From Ascoidea tarda (nom. inval.) (lineage: Eukaryota; Ascomycota; Saccharomycetes; Ascoideales; Ascoideaceae): a DNA stretch of 31,120 bases. The notes under the pieces were generated by a model that saw nothing but the letters and a program-made list of their open reading frames with translations, searched no databases and was not told the origin of the DNA. The first letter of the stretch is position 1, and each line of letters opens with the position of its first letter. Below, one piece after another: positions 1-10,238 of this stretch. A program made the translations under genes and the position numbers. The stretch spans positions 1 to 31,120 of the forward strand of contig JAKTTS010000141.1 of the NCBI GenBank assembly GCA_030560485.1, in the 5' to 3' direction.

Positions 1-50
<50 letters not shown>
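1..50. repeat. (TAA)n trinucleotide microsatellite
   Basis: An uninterrupted TAA/AAT repeat of about 16 units encodes polyasparagine in the partial gene. It is likely to vary in length between strains. Confidence 0.95.
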
Positions 51-54
<4 letters not shown>

Positions 55-388
55 TAATAACAATGGTAATAATAATAGCACTAGTAGTAATAATACAAAC
101 AACAATAATACTGTTACTGCTACCACTGTTACAAATACTAGTAATAATAGTAATAATAATGGCAATAAAGTAAAATTGGATGATAATAATAATGAAATTG
201 ACGAAGAATCAAGAAAGTTAACAGAGGATGCCAAAACATTTATAACAGATGAAATTTATTCACTATTGAGACAATTGCCCAATAGTAATTGTTTTCAAAA
301 AGAGTTGTTTGGAGTCGAAAAAGTTGTTGAGTTACTCCAGGAATTAAGAAAAGGACCGGCACCAAACCGACAATCTAATTGGAACTGA
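2..388 (+). CDS. Asn-rich protein, C-terminal part (5' end outside window)
   Basis: The frame is open from the first bases of the window to a TGA stop, so this is the 3' end of a gene that starts upstream. It opens with a long Asn run encoded by an almost pure AAT repeat, then a Ser/Thr/Asn-rich segment. The last 70 or so residues are a compact, probably helical region (DEIYSLLRQLPNS, then KELFGVEKVVELLQELRK) ending in NRQSNWN. Runs like these are common in yeast transcription and RNA-binding regulators. I do not recognise the C-terminal segment and assign no function. It is well supported as coding because the frame is continuous and changes from low-complexity to ordered sequence without a stop. 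Confidence 0.7.
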
Positions 389-2080
389 ATATTTTTTATT
401 TTTTTTGTTTTTTTTTTTCCAATCAAATCATGTAAGATAAAAATGGATTCTAATTAAATAGTGAAAGTAGTGTGTATTTGTTCCTTTTTATTTACATTTG
501 TGGCTCGATATATAAATTATAATACAGTTTGTTTCATTTTTAGAAGAATTTCACGTGGGATGTGGATAAACTAAGTAAGAGAGAATAAGTGAGGAAAGTG
601 TTATAGGAAGAGATGCTGTTTATTTGCGAGTTGTGTTTGCGAAGGTATTATAAGTAAAAAATTCTGAATTAACGCAAATTGATAAAGCTTCTAAAGAGAG
701 AAAAAAAGTGGATAAAACTAATCGGATGAAATAGTGAAACAAAACGAGTAGATAAAGAGGTGAATAAATTGGTTAAAATGGTTAAATTGGTTCCTTTTAA
801 GCATTAAATGGTAATCAATTGTTTGAGAGGACCGAACTATGATTGGATTACAGTTGAAATATGGTTGGATTGTTTGATTGTAATTTGAGTATAACTTGAT
901 TTTTAGTTGTTGAAAAGCTTTAAATTGAGGCTAAAAGAAGAGGGAGACAGGAATAGGAGGGAATTCCCATTTCCGAGTTGGGTTTGCAATTGAAAAATTT
1001 GTGAGATGAGAAAAACGTACTGGGAGGAGGTCATTCCCACGGGGGCAGTTGCAAAACCCGTTTGACAGAACAAAACCTTATGTCAGACAATGCAGGTAAG
1101 AAAAAGCTAGTGCTGCAGAATCGTTCCGGTTAGAACAATTTTGGTTTGTGTGGAAATAGAGAAATAAGAGGAACTTATTGTGTTTTTAACGCACGTGTTT
1201 AGTCAGTGGTCTTTCTTCTGGAAACTATCACGAGCATGAGCTGCAGGCTTGACGTAGATAGCAGGAAAGACACAGCAAAGGGTTTCTTTTCTTCAATGGG
1301 AAATGGTGATATAAATCCCATAAATAAACAATCAGAAACAAAAGTTCATATCTTTTTAGCAATAAATAGTCTTTGAATAAAGAGGAAATTGGGTTTTAGA
1401 TTATTGGAAAAAACTCATAATTTTAAAACATAATATGAAAATTTGTTCAATTATGATGTGACAATTATGAAACTGATTTTGTAATTGATTTTTTAAGCAA
1501 ATGAAAATGTAGGATTAATCCAAGAAATGAAATATGAATTAAAAGGAGAAACAAAAACATTGAGAAAATACGTAATTGAAATATATTCGTAATATTGTTA
1601 TAGTGTTTTTGAGATATTTGAGATATACTAGAGATAAATGTAAATGTGTGTTGAATGTGGCAAGACTATGAATCATAGGAGTGAATTTAATTCTACTGGA
1701 TGCCATGCTTTTGTTGACTTTCTCGGATTGTTTTTCATGGGTTTTCAACTTTCCGGCTGTAATATATGTAATGACCTATGTAATGGCAGATGTAATTATC
1801 AAATTGATAGGTGGTTAGAATCCCAGTTAGCACAGATTGAGGAACTCTTTTTTCGCAGCAGATAGTGTGTCTGTTACTGGGTTATTTTGTGGTTTGAAAG
1901 CACAATTGCAAACAGTAATTCTCTTTTAAAAACTGATTATATTTGTAACAGCATTTTTTTTGCAAGAACTGTTTTTCAATTAAAAAAGAAAGCACAGATG
2001 ATCAGTACTAATCACAAGAATATATGAGCAGTTTCCAGTGGTTTGTTACCATTAGCTGGAAGATTTTCCTCTGTGTTCAT
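389..2080. other. Long intergenic region, AT-rich distal part
   Basis: I see no convincing gene in about 1.7 kb between the partial gene and the proximal promoter of the next gene. Short open frames (such as 1644-1865, Cys-containing) have no recognisable domain. Two CACGTG motifs lie at 552-557 and 1192-1197. There is also a TGACGT at about 1251. This could hold distal promoter elements, a noncoding RNA or a replication origin, but nothing in the sequence decides between these. Confidence 0.5.
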
Positions 2081-2085
2081 TTCTG

Positions 2086-2363
2086 CCAATCAGAGTCCTC
2101 AACAGACCATTGTTATCCGCGCACAGCCTATATGGCTAAACACGCACTCTCCTTCTGATGTCCTGACGTATATAGATCTTTTTTTCGGCGGTGGATGCTC
2201 GCTCATAACGCGTTGAAACCTGGACAAATCAGCTGGAGAAAAAAGATAAGCCAATGGCCGAACCAGTGCAAGTGTTTCAGCTGGAAATAAGTCTTTCTCA
2301 ATGAATTTTGAGACAAAAGGGACCCTTGCACTTTATTTTCAGCCAATTCCAGCAGCGGATTGG
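2086..2363. promoter_or_regulatory. Cluster of CCAAT boxes with TGACGT and ACGCGT motifs
   Basis: Four CCAAT/ATTGG pentamers lie at 2086-2090, 2251-2255, 2343-2347 and 2359-2363. A TGACGT (bZIP-type) lies at 2164-2169 and an ACGCGT (MluI-box type) at 2208-2213. CCAAT is the core site of the HAP2/3/5 complex, which activates respiratory genes in yeasts. The cluster is 730-1010 bp upstream of the YKR070W-like gene. Assigning it to that gene is inference. Confidence 0.35.
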
Positions 2364-2409
2364 CGAAAGGAAATGGAGAGAGGAGAAGATAGTCTTATTT
2401 GGCGGACAG

Positions 2410-2830
2410 ACACTACAGAGCGCCCACGATTTCCTATGCCTGGATGGACATGGAGGCGAAAAAACAGAAAACAACACGAACACCAGAGGAGCGTTGGAAG
2501 AACACCCAGCAGTTCACCTTTGTGTTACAAAGCAGAATCGTGGTTTATCCAAGTGCGCCCACCCGCACGTGCAGACAGCGGAACTGGGCGCGGACGTTAC
2601 TTTTTGCTAAGCGCCCGCATGTTCGGAGCCACAAGGAGCCACCACGGCGCGGCCAAAGTGCTAGAGCCAGGTCCCGGAGCAGGGTCGCTGCGGCATGACA
2701 TCACATGCAGGCCGGCGGACGCTGCTGCGATCGACGCTATCTTTTCTTTTGAGCCTGTTTGGGCCTGTCTGAGCTACCGCGATAGTGGTAATGGCTCCCG
2801 TTGGGTTGTCCGTACCAGCCAACTCTATCT
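2410..2830. other. GC-rich intergenic island A
   Basis: This block is clearly GC-rich against an AT-rich background and holds a CACGTG at 2566-2571. Stops are rare in GC-rich DNA, so long open frames appear here in several frames (for example 2301-2984), but none shows a domain, low-complexity signature or plausible start context. It ends just before a TATA box and a pyrimidine-rich leader, so I read it as an upstream activating region. Confidence 0.55.
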
Positions 2831-2864
2831 TGCTCTATTCCAGAATCCCAGCTGGGAAAAATGC

Positions 2865-2872
2865 TATATAAG
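2865..2872 (+). promoter_or_regulatory. TATA box (TATATAAG)
   Basis: The octamer matches the yeast TATAWAWR consensus. It lies 231 bp before the ATG of the YKR070W-like gene and is followed by a pyrimidine-rich stretch of the kind common in yeast leaders. Confidence 0.6.
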
Positions 2873-3095
2873 CATCTTCTTTTCTGCCCTGGCTCTTGCC
2901 TTTTATCTGGCTCATCCTTCCTCTTTAAGTTTGGCTTTTATATTTCCTTCGTCTGAAAAATTATCTTTTTTTCCGAAAATATAAATACATCTCTGTTTGC
3001 TCTTTGTCAACATTCCTACCAACTGATCTCAATACTTCTTACGGCCTGCCTATCCCTACCATAGTCTGATCATCCCTCCAATAAATACTTTCACC

Positions 3096-4604
3096 ATGTC
3101 TTCCATCACTTCTCTTAGTAATTCTTTGTCCAATTCTTTTATCACTGACTCAATTGATACTGCTAAGACAACCCCCATGGCCTCTCCCGCCATGAAACCA
3201 AATTTGTCTTACTCCTACTTGAACAACGACAATATAGATCAAATGCAGCCACTTCCCAGAAAGGAAAAAGTCTCTTCTTTGTCTCTATCCGACCAATGGA
3301 ATTACTCAAGTTTGACCAGACTAAACTCGTCCATTGCCTCAAGATCTAGATCTTCTAGTATAATCTCTGCTGGTATTTCAAGAAATCCTTCGATAAATAA
3401 GTCAAGAATCCAGAAAAAACTGGTTATTGACCACCAAAGAGTAGCCTCTTATGCCTTTTGTTTCGATATTGATGGTGTTATTGTCAAGGGCCCCGAAACA
3501 ATTCCCGAGGCTAAAACCGCTCTCAAAATGCTCAACGGCGAAAATCCCTACAACATAAAGGTCCCTTACATTTTTGTCACCAATGGTGGAGGTCGCTCTG
3601 AAAAGGCAAGATGTCAGGATTTGTCCAAGAGACTAAACGTCCCTGTTGCTCAAAACCAAGTCATACAGGGCCATACTCCAATGAAGGACTTAATCAACGT
3701 TTTTAAAACTGTTTTGGTAGTCGGTGGTGTTGGAAACGATTGCAGAAATGTGGCCCTTGAATACGGCTTTGAAGATGTTGTCACTCCCCTAGATATAATG
3801 AAATGGAACCCAAGTGTCACTCCTTACCACACTCTTACCGAACAAGAATTAAAATTCGCTAAAGATCGTGATTTCAACAATGTTAAAATAGACGCCATAC
3901 TAGTTTTTGCTGATTCCAGAAATTGGGCTGCTGATCAGCAAATTATTCTTGAACTATTGCTATCTAGAAATGGTTACATGGGCACTGCCTCCGATACTTT
4001 TGATCAAGGCCCAGGTTTGTTTTTTGCTCACTCTGATTTTGTTTGGGCAACTAATTACAAACTATCAAGATATGGTATGGGCGCTTTACAAGTCTCCATT
4101 GCTGCTTTGTATAGAGAACACACTGGAAAGGAATTAAAAGTTACGAGATTCGGTAAACCTCAAAGAGGCACCTTTAGATACACTTCAAAGGTTTTAACAA
4201 ACTGGAGAAAAGATGTCCTTGAAGAGCATGTTGACAACACTGACTCCCCTTTCATCTCGGACATCTCAGACGAAGATGAAGATGATTACTTTTCAACAAG
4301 TGATACCGATGATGAACCTTTAACTGTTCAAGCCTTGTCAGGAAAATTAAAATTAGACATCCCTCCTGCTTCAACTGTTTATTTTGTTGGTGATACCCCA
4401 GAATCTGATATTAGATTTGCTAATTCTCACGATGCTTCATGGTTCTCAATCTTGGTTAAAACTGGTGTTTATCAAAATGGCACTGTTCCTCGTTATCAAC
4501 CAAAACATACCTGTGAAAATGTTTTAGAAGCTGTACAATTTGCAATCGAAAGAGAACATGAAAAAGAACTAGCTGAATGGAATTTAACCATGACTAGACC
4601 ATAA
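3096..4604 (+). CDS. HAD-superfamily IIA hydrolase, YKR070W/CECR5 type
   Basis: This 502-residue protein belongs to the HAD-IIA phosphatase-like family and by eye aligns along its core with S. cerevisiae YKR070W (CECR5/HDHD5 type), whose substrate is unknown. Motif I is FCFDIDG, with catalytic Asp124 and Asp126. Motif II is VTNGGG at 161-166. A Lys motif (FGKP) is near 352-355, and the acidic metal site GDTPESDI is at 432-439. Residues 1-115 are a Ser/Thr-rich, probably disordered extension in place of the short mitochondrial leader of YKR070W. Residues about 376-412 are an acidic Ser/Asp/Glu insertion between the cap and the last core block. A TATA box lies 231 bp upstream. The family call is secure. 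Localisation and substrate are not known from sequence. Confidence 0.9.
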   Translation: MSSITSLSNSLSNSFITDSIDTAKTTPMASPAMKPNLSYSYLNNDNIDQMQPLPRKEKVSSLSLSDQWNYSSLTRLNSSIASRSRSSSIISAGISRNPSINKSRIQKKLVIDHQRVASYAFCFDIDGVIVKGPETIPEAKTALKMLNGENPYNIKVPYIFVTNGGGRSEKARCQDLSKRLNVPVAQNQVIQGHTPMKDLINVFKTVLVVGGVGNDCRNVALEYGFEDVVTPLDIMKWNPSVTPYHTLTEQELKFAKDRDFNNVKIDAILVFADSRNWAADQQIILELLLSRNGYMGTASDTFDQGPGLFFAHSDFVWATNYKLSRYGMGALQVSIAALYREHTGKELKVTRFGKPQRGTFRYTSKVLTNWRKDVLEEHVDNTDSPFISDISDEDEDDYFSTSDTDDEPLTVQALSGKLKLDIPPASTVYFVGDTPESDIRFANSHDASWFSILVKTGVYQNGTVPRYQPKHTCENVLEAVQFAIEREHEKELAEWNLTMTRP

Positions 4605-5467
4605 TTTCAATATTGATTTTCACTCAAAATTAAAATAAATTCATTCAATTCATATAACTTAGATTATACACTTATAAAGAAATCAAAAACAAAGGAAAAT
4701 GAACAAAGAAAAAAAATTGAATAGAAAAAAAAAAAATTATAATTTTTAAATTACTTGTTTTATAAATCAAATCACCTTTTAAGGATTTGCTTGTTTTGTT
4801 TTGTTTCTGTTTTTTTATTTGACTGGTGTTTTTTTATACATTGATTCTTTTTTTTTTCTCTGTTTGGGATGGGCTTAAATTTTTTCTCTCTTTTTTTAGT
4901 GTTTCGTTACAAAAATTAAAAATTTTTTTTTGGTTTTATTTAATTATATACTACTTTTACGTATACTGTGTCTTTTCTTACTTTTTTCAAATAAAAGTTG
5001 TCTTCAATAAATTTTTCTTTCTTTTATTAGCTTAGTATCATTACTACCATGTTTAGTGTATTCATATGGGAACTAACTCTATCTTTTTAGGTTATAAACC
5101 ATAAAAAAAATCAAATCTAAAAAACATAAACGAAAAGGAAAATCGAACATGAAACATAAAATTTAAAAAATAAAACATAAAAAATAATAATAAATAAATG
5201 ATTTATAAAAAAAATACTTTGTAAAATATATAACGTAACTTGAAACAAATATTAATCTAATGTCATCATCAAAAATGCAAAAATGCAAATACGATTTTAC
5301 TTTTTTAAAGAAACTTTTTGTTTTTCTTTTTTTTCTTTTTTTTCTCTTTTTTCTCTTTCTTTTTCTTTCTTTTTTTACCAGTAAATTTGAAACAAAAAAA
5401 CTTAACTAAAGGAAAAACAAAGTTTTGGCTAAAGGATTTAATTTTAGTCTTGGAAATTAACTCCAAT
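4605..5467. other. Convergent intergenic region, very AT-rich
   Basis: The region separates the 3' ends of two convergent HAD genes. It is dominated by T- and A-rich tracts, including a polypyrimidine run near 5310-5380. This fits 3' UTR and polyadenylation signals for both genes. I see no gene in it. Confidence 0.6.
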
Positions 5468-6281
5468 TTAAAAAAAGTTATATTTTTTAAGATCAAATTT
5501 CTCAATGCTCAGAAGAACTTCGCCTTTACCTTCAATAATTTTCAAAACGTTTTCCTTCCCAATTGCTTTAACAGCATTAACATCAGGAACCCATATAACA
5601 TAACAATTAGCTGCAATGGCACCAAAAACACCAGGTTTCCCATCTTCAAATACTATACATTCTTCAGGTTTGATTTCGTTGTCTGTATTTAACAATCCGA
5701 GATTTTCATTCAACATTTTCAACGATAATAACCATATATCAGGTTTGGGTTTTCCTCTTCCTTTGCCTATTCTTGGGTCATCGCCTGCAATGATATTCCC
5801 ATCAAATAAATCAAATTCTTTCAAATGAGATGTCTTTCTTTGAAAGTTTAATTTATAGGAAGAAGTGGCAACAGCCATTGGAACTCCTGCTTCTTTGAGT
5901 TTCTTCAACAATACTAAGACTCCCGGCAAAAACTCACAAGTTGGCCATTTAGACTCTTGCAATTTAAATGAGATATCGTAAACTTCTTGGGGAGAAATTG
6001 GTAAATCATAGCTCTTGATCAAAAACGCAGTGGATTCGTTTCCTGGTCTTCCCTGAAGTTCAACCTTAACATCCCAAGTCAATGGCCCCTTTCCATAGAT
6101 AGATAGTAACTCGTTTGTAACCTCAGTGTATTTGTTCTCGCTGTTGATGAGCAACCCATCCATATCAAATAAGCATGCCCTGAATTTTCTTTGTTAAAAA
6201 TACAGCGACTTGTTAGTATGTCATTGTACCTTATCTGGTGAACATTCAGAACGCATACCTTGAGATGGTATTCTTGCTCAT
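5468..6281 (-). CDS. HAD-like phosphatase, YKL033W-A type, one intron
   Basis: The gene is split: exon 1 is 6281-6259 (23 nt, MSKNTIS plus two bases) and exon 2 is 6179-5468, giving 244 residues. Joining them completes the HAD nucleophile motif LFDMDGLL, with Asp13 and Asp15. Without the splice, the protein would start inside that motif. Other HAD blocks are VATSS near 111-115, KGRGKPKPDIW with the conserved Lys near 151, and VFEDGKPG with Glu186/Asp187. The best match I recall is S. cerevisiae YKL033W-A, related to pseudouridine-5'-phosphatases of the HDHD1 group and beta-phosphoglucomutase-like enzymes (shared GKGPLTWDVK and GDDPRI segments). It probably dephosphorylates a small sugar or nucleoside phosphate in the cytosol. 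The substrate is unproven. Confidence 0.92.
6180..6258 (-). other. Spliceosomal intron (79 nt)
   Basis: Reading the minus strand, the donor is GTATGC at 6258-6253, the branch point is a perfect TACTAAC at 6218-6212, and the acceptor is CAG ending at 6180. Removing it joins the short exon 1 in frame to the HAD catalytic motif. Confidence 0.92.
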
Positions 6282-7000
6282 TTTCTCACTTATGGAATAA
6301 TATCAAAATGTCCTTGATGTGATACCTTCGGTATTTACAGTCTCTGATGCTTTTGGTAGTTCAGTTATTTATACCTTCACCAAAAAAGCACAGTTCAGAG
6401 CCCTAGGGCTATGTTGAAGATTATAGAAGTAAGGCGAGTACAATTGGATAAATTGGTATAAATTGGTATAAATTAGTATACAATTACAGACCCAAACCAA
6501 AGACGCTGAGTTTTTTGTGACAGCGATGAATATGGTAATGTGCTTGCATTTTTTTCTGGCTCCATTCACTGGAAATAACCCCAATGTTCTCAAGATGTTA
6601 TTTCTCTCTTACACCAATTGAGACGAGACCACAAGAAACAACACAAATTGTTCGATTCAAGATCTATATAGCTTATTAAAATAGAAACCAGCCAGATTTC
6701 ACCAAAAAAACGTGAGAGGCATTGCTTTGTCTTGTATCAGTGTCTGACTTTTGCCAAAAGTAAAGTAAAATCTCCTGATTTCATAATCTAAATCAAATAT
6801 CAGAGCACATAATATTTGAAGCTACTATAATTTAAAAAGACAAAAAACAGTATCGTTTTTTTTCTTTTCAATAACTGTTCTGCAACTGGTTTAACTAAAA
6901 ACCAAAAAAAAATACATTTTTCTTTCTTTATTATCGAATAAAATCTTTGAAAACTTATATTGGGTGTAAAACCAAATATTTAAGACGATTGTTTGATTGT
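6282..7000. other. Intergenic region between two minus-strand genes
   Basis: About 720 bp hold the promoter of the YKL033W-A-like gene and the 3' end of the coiled-coil gene. A short direct repeat of TAAATTGGTA lies near 6448-6480. The minus-strand open frame at 6369-6593 has no recognisable content. A T-loop-like GTTCGATTC at about 6648 is not part of a foldable tRNA by eye. Confidence 0.5.
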
Positions 7001-7894
7001 TTATTTTGCATATAATGACGATTTCTGAAACAAATTTTTAATTTCCTCAATTAACTCATTATTGTTTTTTTCAATATCGCTGATTTTTTTTTCATCATTA
7101 TTGATTATTGTGAGTATTTTTTTCAAAAAAATATCATAGTTATCATTATTAATATCGATTCCCAAATTGTTTAATAGATTTCTATCCAAATTCTTATTAT
7201 ACTCCTCTAATTTAGCCACTCTGTCAGTTAAATTTGAATGTTTTTTAGCAAAAATGGAGTTTAATTCTTGATTGATTTTTGGTCTTAATTCAAAATTTTC
7301 TCTTGCCGAGCTATTAATTGTATTTAAGATTTTTTTATCTTGATTCAATAAATTAATTAATTTTGTCGATAAAAATTCATTTCTCTGAATTCTTAATTGT
7401 AAGATTAAATTATCTTCCTGTAATCTAGTTATCTCTTTATCATAATCGGGTTCTTTCTCTTTCTCTTTCTCTTGCTCTTTGTTTTTATCTTTATCCTTTT
7501 CATTACTTCTATCTTTATCTTTATTTTGATTTGAATCGCCATCTCTCTTTTTATTTTTCTCTTTTTTATCTCCATTTGTTGAAAGATCTCTTTCAGAGTC
7601 TTTTTTTTCTTCTTCTTCATCTTCTTCAATAATCTGAGCTAAATTTGAATTTTCATATTTTTGCAATAAACTATCTGTGTTAATTATATTATTGTCAGGA
7701 CTATTGTTATATGGTTCTAGAAAAGAATTCGTTACAAACTGATCAAAATTCACATTAACATCATCGGCTAATGATCTCGCAATTTTTTCAACTTCATCAT
7801 CTTGTTTTCTTGCGTCCATTAAATGAACAGATAGTTCATTAATGAGATACTCCAATGATCTGAGATCGTCCACTGAAGTCTGATCCATATCCAT
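7001..7894 (-). CDS. Coiled-coil protein of unknown function
   Basis: I choose the ATG at 7894 (MDMDQTSVDD), giving 297 residues. An in-frame ATG 72 nt upstream would add a hydrophobic stretch that looks like untranslated leader. Residues about 10-45 form a helical segment, 88-150 are highly charged with Asp/Lys and Glu/Lys repeats (EKEKEKE), and 152-290 look like a long heptad-type coiled coil rich in Asn, Leu and Ile. No catalytic motif, membrane segment or signal peptide is visible. The build (helix, charged linker, C-terminal coiled coil) recurs in kinetochore, spindle-pole and vesicle-tethering subunits, but nothing specific identifies one. It is transcribed divergently from NMT1. Confidence 0.75.
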   Translation of the reverse strand: MDMDQTSVDDLRSLEYLINELSVHLMDARKQDDEVEKIARSLADDVNVNFDQFVTNSFLEPYNNSPDNNIINTDSLLQKYENSNLAQIIEEDEEEEKKDSERDLSTNGDKKEKNKKRDGDSNQNKDKDRSNEKDKDKNKEQEKEKEKEPDYDKEITRLQEDNLILQLRIQRNEFLSTKLINLLNQDKKILNTINSSARENFELRPKINQELNSIFAKKHSNLTDRVAKLEEYNKNLDRNLLNNLGIDINNDNYDIFLKKILTIINNDEKKISDIEKNNNELIEEIKNLFQKSSLYAK

Positions 7895-8287
7895 TTTGAC
7901 AAGTAATCGAAACTGAAAGATAAAATGGACAAAAATTTGAAAATGATTAGTTGTTAAATAAACCAATAGAATTAAGATTTATATAATGATTGGTTATTGA
8001 TCTTTTGATTATTTAGTCTTGACTCTTTAGCCTTGATTATTCAATCTTTTGATCTTTTGATCTTAATCTTTTAAAATTTAAACGGTGTTAACTTCTGGCA
8101 AAAACAATAAAGCTGACATTGAAAATATTTTTCAACTAACAGCATCAATAATTCATATAATATATCAACCAAAACACAAGTAAAGGAATCTTCAAAAGGA
8201 ACTTAATTCTTTGTTTTGTTTATATTACTAGCAATACAAATAATATTAATAAAAATTATAGAAAATTAAAAGCTCTTAAATTAAATC
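7895..8287. promoter_or_regulatory. Divergent promoter between coiled-coil gene and NMT1
   Basis: This 393-bp AT-rich region must serve both genes. Around 7995-8065 it holds repeated CTTTTGATC-like units (at least three). I see no clear TATA box or known factor site. Confidence 0.5.
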
Positions 8288-9619
8288 ATGTCCGATCAAC
8301 CACCTAAAAAACCAGATCTTAATTCCATTAAGAAATTATTGGAAATGTTAAGTATGGGAAAGGAATTAACTGAGGCCCAACATAAAGAAATGAAAGATTA
8401 TAAGTTTTGGAAGACTCAACCTGTTATATCCTTTGATGAAAAAATATCTAAAGAAGGACCAATTGATAGTCGTAAAACTGTTGCAGACATATCAGAAAAG
8501 CCCTTGTCATTATTAGAAGGGTTTGAATGGGATACATTAGATTTAACAAGTAAGAAAGAGCTTGATGAGGTTTATAATCTATTACATGAAAATTATGTTG
8601 AAGATTCAGGTGAATCATTTAGGTTTAAATATTCAGCAGAATTTTTTGATTGGGCATTAAAACCTCCAGGATGGAAAAAAGATTGGCATGTTGGAGTTCG
8701 TGTCAAGAGTTCTAAAAGATTGGTTGCATTTATTTCAGCTATTCCGTTAAAATTGAAATTACATGATAAGATAATTGAATCAGTCGAAATTAATTTTTTA
8801 TGTGTTCATAAAAAATTAAGAAGTAAAAGATTAACACCAGTTTTAATCAAAGAAATCACAAGAAGAGTGAATAGATACGATATTTGGCAAGCATTGTATA
8901 CAGCAGGAATTGTTTTACCAAGTCCAGTTTCAACATGTCGTTATACACACAGACCGATTAATTGGGAAAAATTACATGAAGTTGGATTTTCGAGCTTACC
9001 AGAAGATAGTACTAAAGAAGACATGGTGAAAAAGTATTATATAGATGAAAATAACGAAGCCATTAAACTTGAAGGATTAAGAAAAATGACTGAGGATGAT
9101 GTTGATGAAGTGCTTGAATTATATAATAAATTTCAAGCCAAATATGAATTAATTCAGGTCTTTGATAAGGAAGACTTAAAACATTGGTTATTAAAAGGTA
9201 AGGAAGTAATTTACACTTATGTTGTTGAAGATAAAAGCAGTAAGAAAATCACTGATTTCTTTTCATTTTATCTTTTGCCATTTAAAGTACTAAATGTTCC
9301 CAAACACGAGCAGTTAAACATTTCGTATTTATTTTATTACGGAACAGATCATGATAGTAACAAGAAAGAATTGAGAGCTCGATTAAAGTTGTTAATGGAG
9401 AATGCGTTGGTTATTAATAAAGGGCTTAAGATTGATGTGTTTAATGCTTTGACATCTCAAGATAATACATTATTTTTAGAAGATTTGAAGTTTGGATTAG
9501 GTGATGGGTATTTGAATTATTATTTGTTCAATTATAAGGCATTCCCTATTCTGGGTGGAATCAATAAACATACTAAATTGATTGAAGAAGGAAGTGGAAT
9601 TGGAGTTGTAATGTTATGA
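8288..9619 (+). CDS. NMT1: Glycylpeptide N-tetradecanoyltransferase
   Basis: The 443-residue protein is myristoyl-CoA:protein N-myristoyltransferase, which attaches myristate to N-terminal Gly of proteins such as Arf and Ras-pathway components in the cytosol. Both family signatures are present: EINFLCVHK at 167-175 and KFGLGDG at 401-407. The PPGW motif is near 126-129. The two-lobed GNAT fold spans about 65-443. The C-terminus ends in Val-Met-Leu, so the terminal Leu carboxylate that acts as catalytic base in the yeast enzyme is kept. Length is close to the S. cerevisiae protein (455). The Lys-rich N-terminus ([15 protein letters not shown]) fits the usual ribosome-targeting extension. The stop is TGA. 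In most fungi this gene is essential. Confidence 0.97.
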   Translation: MSDQPPKKPDLNSIKKLLEMLSMGKELTEAQHKEMKDYKFWKTQPVISFDEKISKEGPIDSRKTVADISEKPLSLLEGFEWDTLDLTSKKELDEVYNLLHENYVEDSGESFRFKYSAEFFDWALKPPGWKKDWHVGVRVKSSKRLVAFISAIPLKLKLHDKIIESVEINFLCVHKKLRSKRLTPVLIKEITRRVNRYDIWQALYTAGIVLPSPVSTCRYTHRPINWEKLHEVGFSSLPEDSTKEDMVKKYYIDENNEAIKLEGLRKMTEDDVDEVLELYNKFQAKYELIQVFDKEDLKHWLLKGKEVIYTYVVEDKSSKKITDFFSFYLLPFKVLNVPKHEQLNISYLFYYGTDHDSNKKELRARLKLLMENALVINKGLKIDVFNALTSQDNTLFLEDLKFGLGDGYLNYYLFNYKAFPILGGINKHTKLIEEGSGIGVVML

Positions 9620-10238
9620 TAGTAAAATGGGATGGGAACGAGTGTAATCCATAAAGATTGGAAATGGTTTATAGTGATTGCAATTCCGAAAGTAAAGAAA
9701 TAGAACAGAACAATTTATCTACAACCAAAGTAAATAAAACAACTGAATAGTCGAACAATCAATATATGTGCCTATTGTTTTTAAGTAGTTTCATGTTCAT
9801 TAAGACCGGCATTTGGACGAAATCCGGCAAGGAATGACATGAAAAATCTGCCGTGCCGGACCAATGAAAAGAGGTTATTACAAATAAAAGGACTTTTTTT
9901 TCTGGAGGACAGTGCTTCGATTATTAAAACACTGGGGAGATAAAAAAACATAGATAAAGAAGAACAGAGAAGCTGAAAACACACACAAAAAGAAAATATT
10001 TAGCAGCAGGAGAGAATAGATTATCATTTTTGCATTAGTGTTGGAGTGAAAGAATATAGACAGCGTGGTTTAGGGAGTTTGAAAAAAAAACAAGAATTCA
10101 CCAAGTTTCAATTTCCACATTCGCAATAGCAACATTGTGAGTGAGTTAGAAACACAAGAAAATAGTATTTTGGTCATATAATCATACAAGTGTATTACTA
10201 AGAAACCAAATATTAGCACATCAGCACTGAGAATCAAA
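9620..10238. promoter_or_regulatory. NMT1-UPS1 intergenic region with CCGGCA repeats
   Basis: This region of about 620 bp holds three copies of CCGGCA: two forward at 9806-9811 and 9824-9829, one inverted at 9854-9859. A CCAAT follows at 9861-9865. The elements are 370-430 bp upstream of UPS1 and look like a small regulatory cluster. The factor is unknown. Confidence 0.4.

Noticed and set aside
1644-1865. 73-codon Cys-rich frame
   Set aside because: The Cys spacing fits no zinc-finger family I know, and a minus-strand frame overlaps it. It is probably chance.
2301-2984. 227-codon open frame and overlapping frames in GC island A
   Set aside because: Several frames are open at once because stops are rare in GC-rich DNA. 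The reading has no domain and runs through the TATA box of the next gene.
3096-6281. Two convergent HAD hydrolases as a functional cassette or duplication
   Set aside because: They belong to different HAD subfamilies and each has its own separate yeast homologue. Adjacency is probably chance.
6600-6680. tRNA suggested by GTTCGATTC
   Set aside because: No D-arm, anticodon arm or acceptor pairing can be drawn around it.
7895-7966. Upstream extension of the coiled-coil gene, or a leader intron ending in TTTCAG
   Set aside because: The extension is hydrophobic and unlike the rest. The AACTAAT is only a weak branch point and no clear donor was found.
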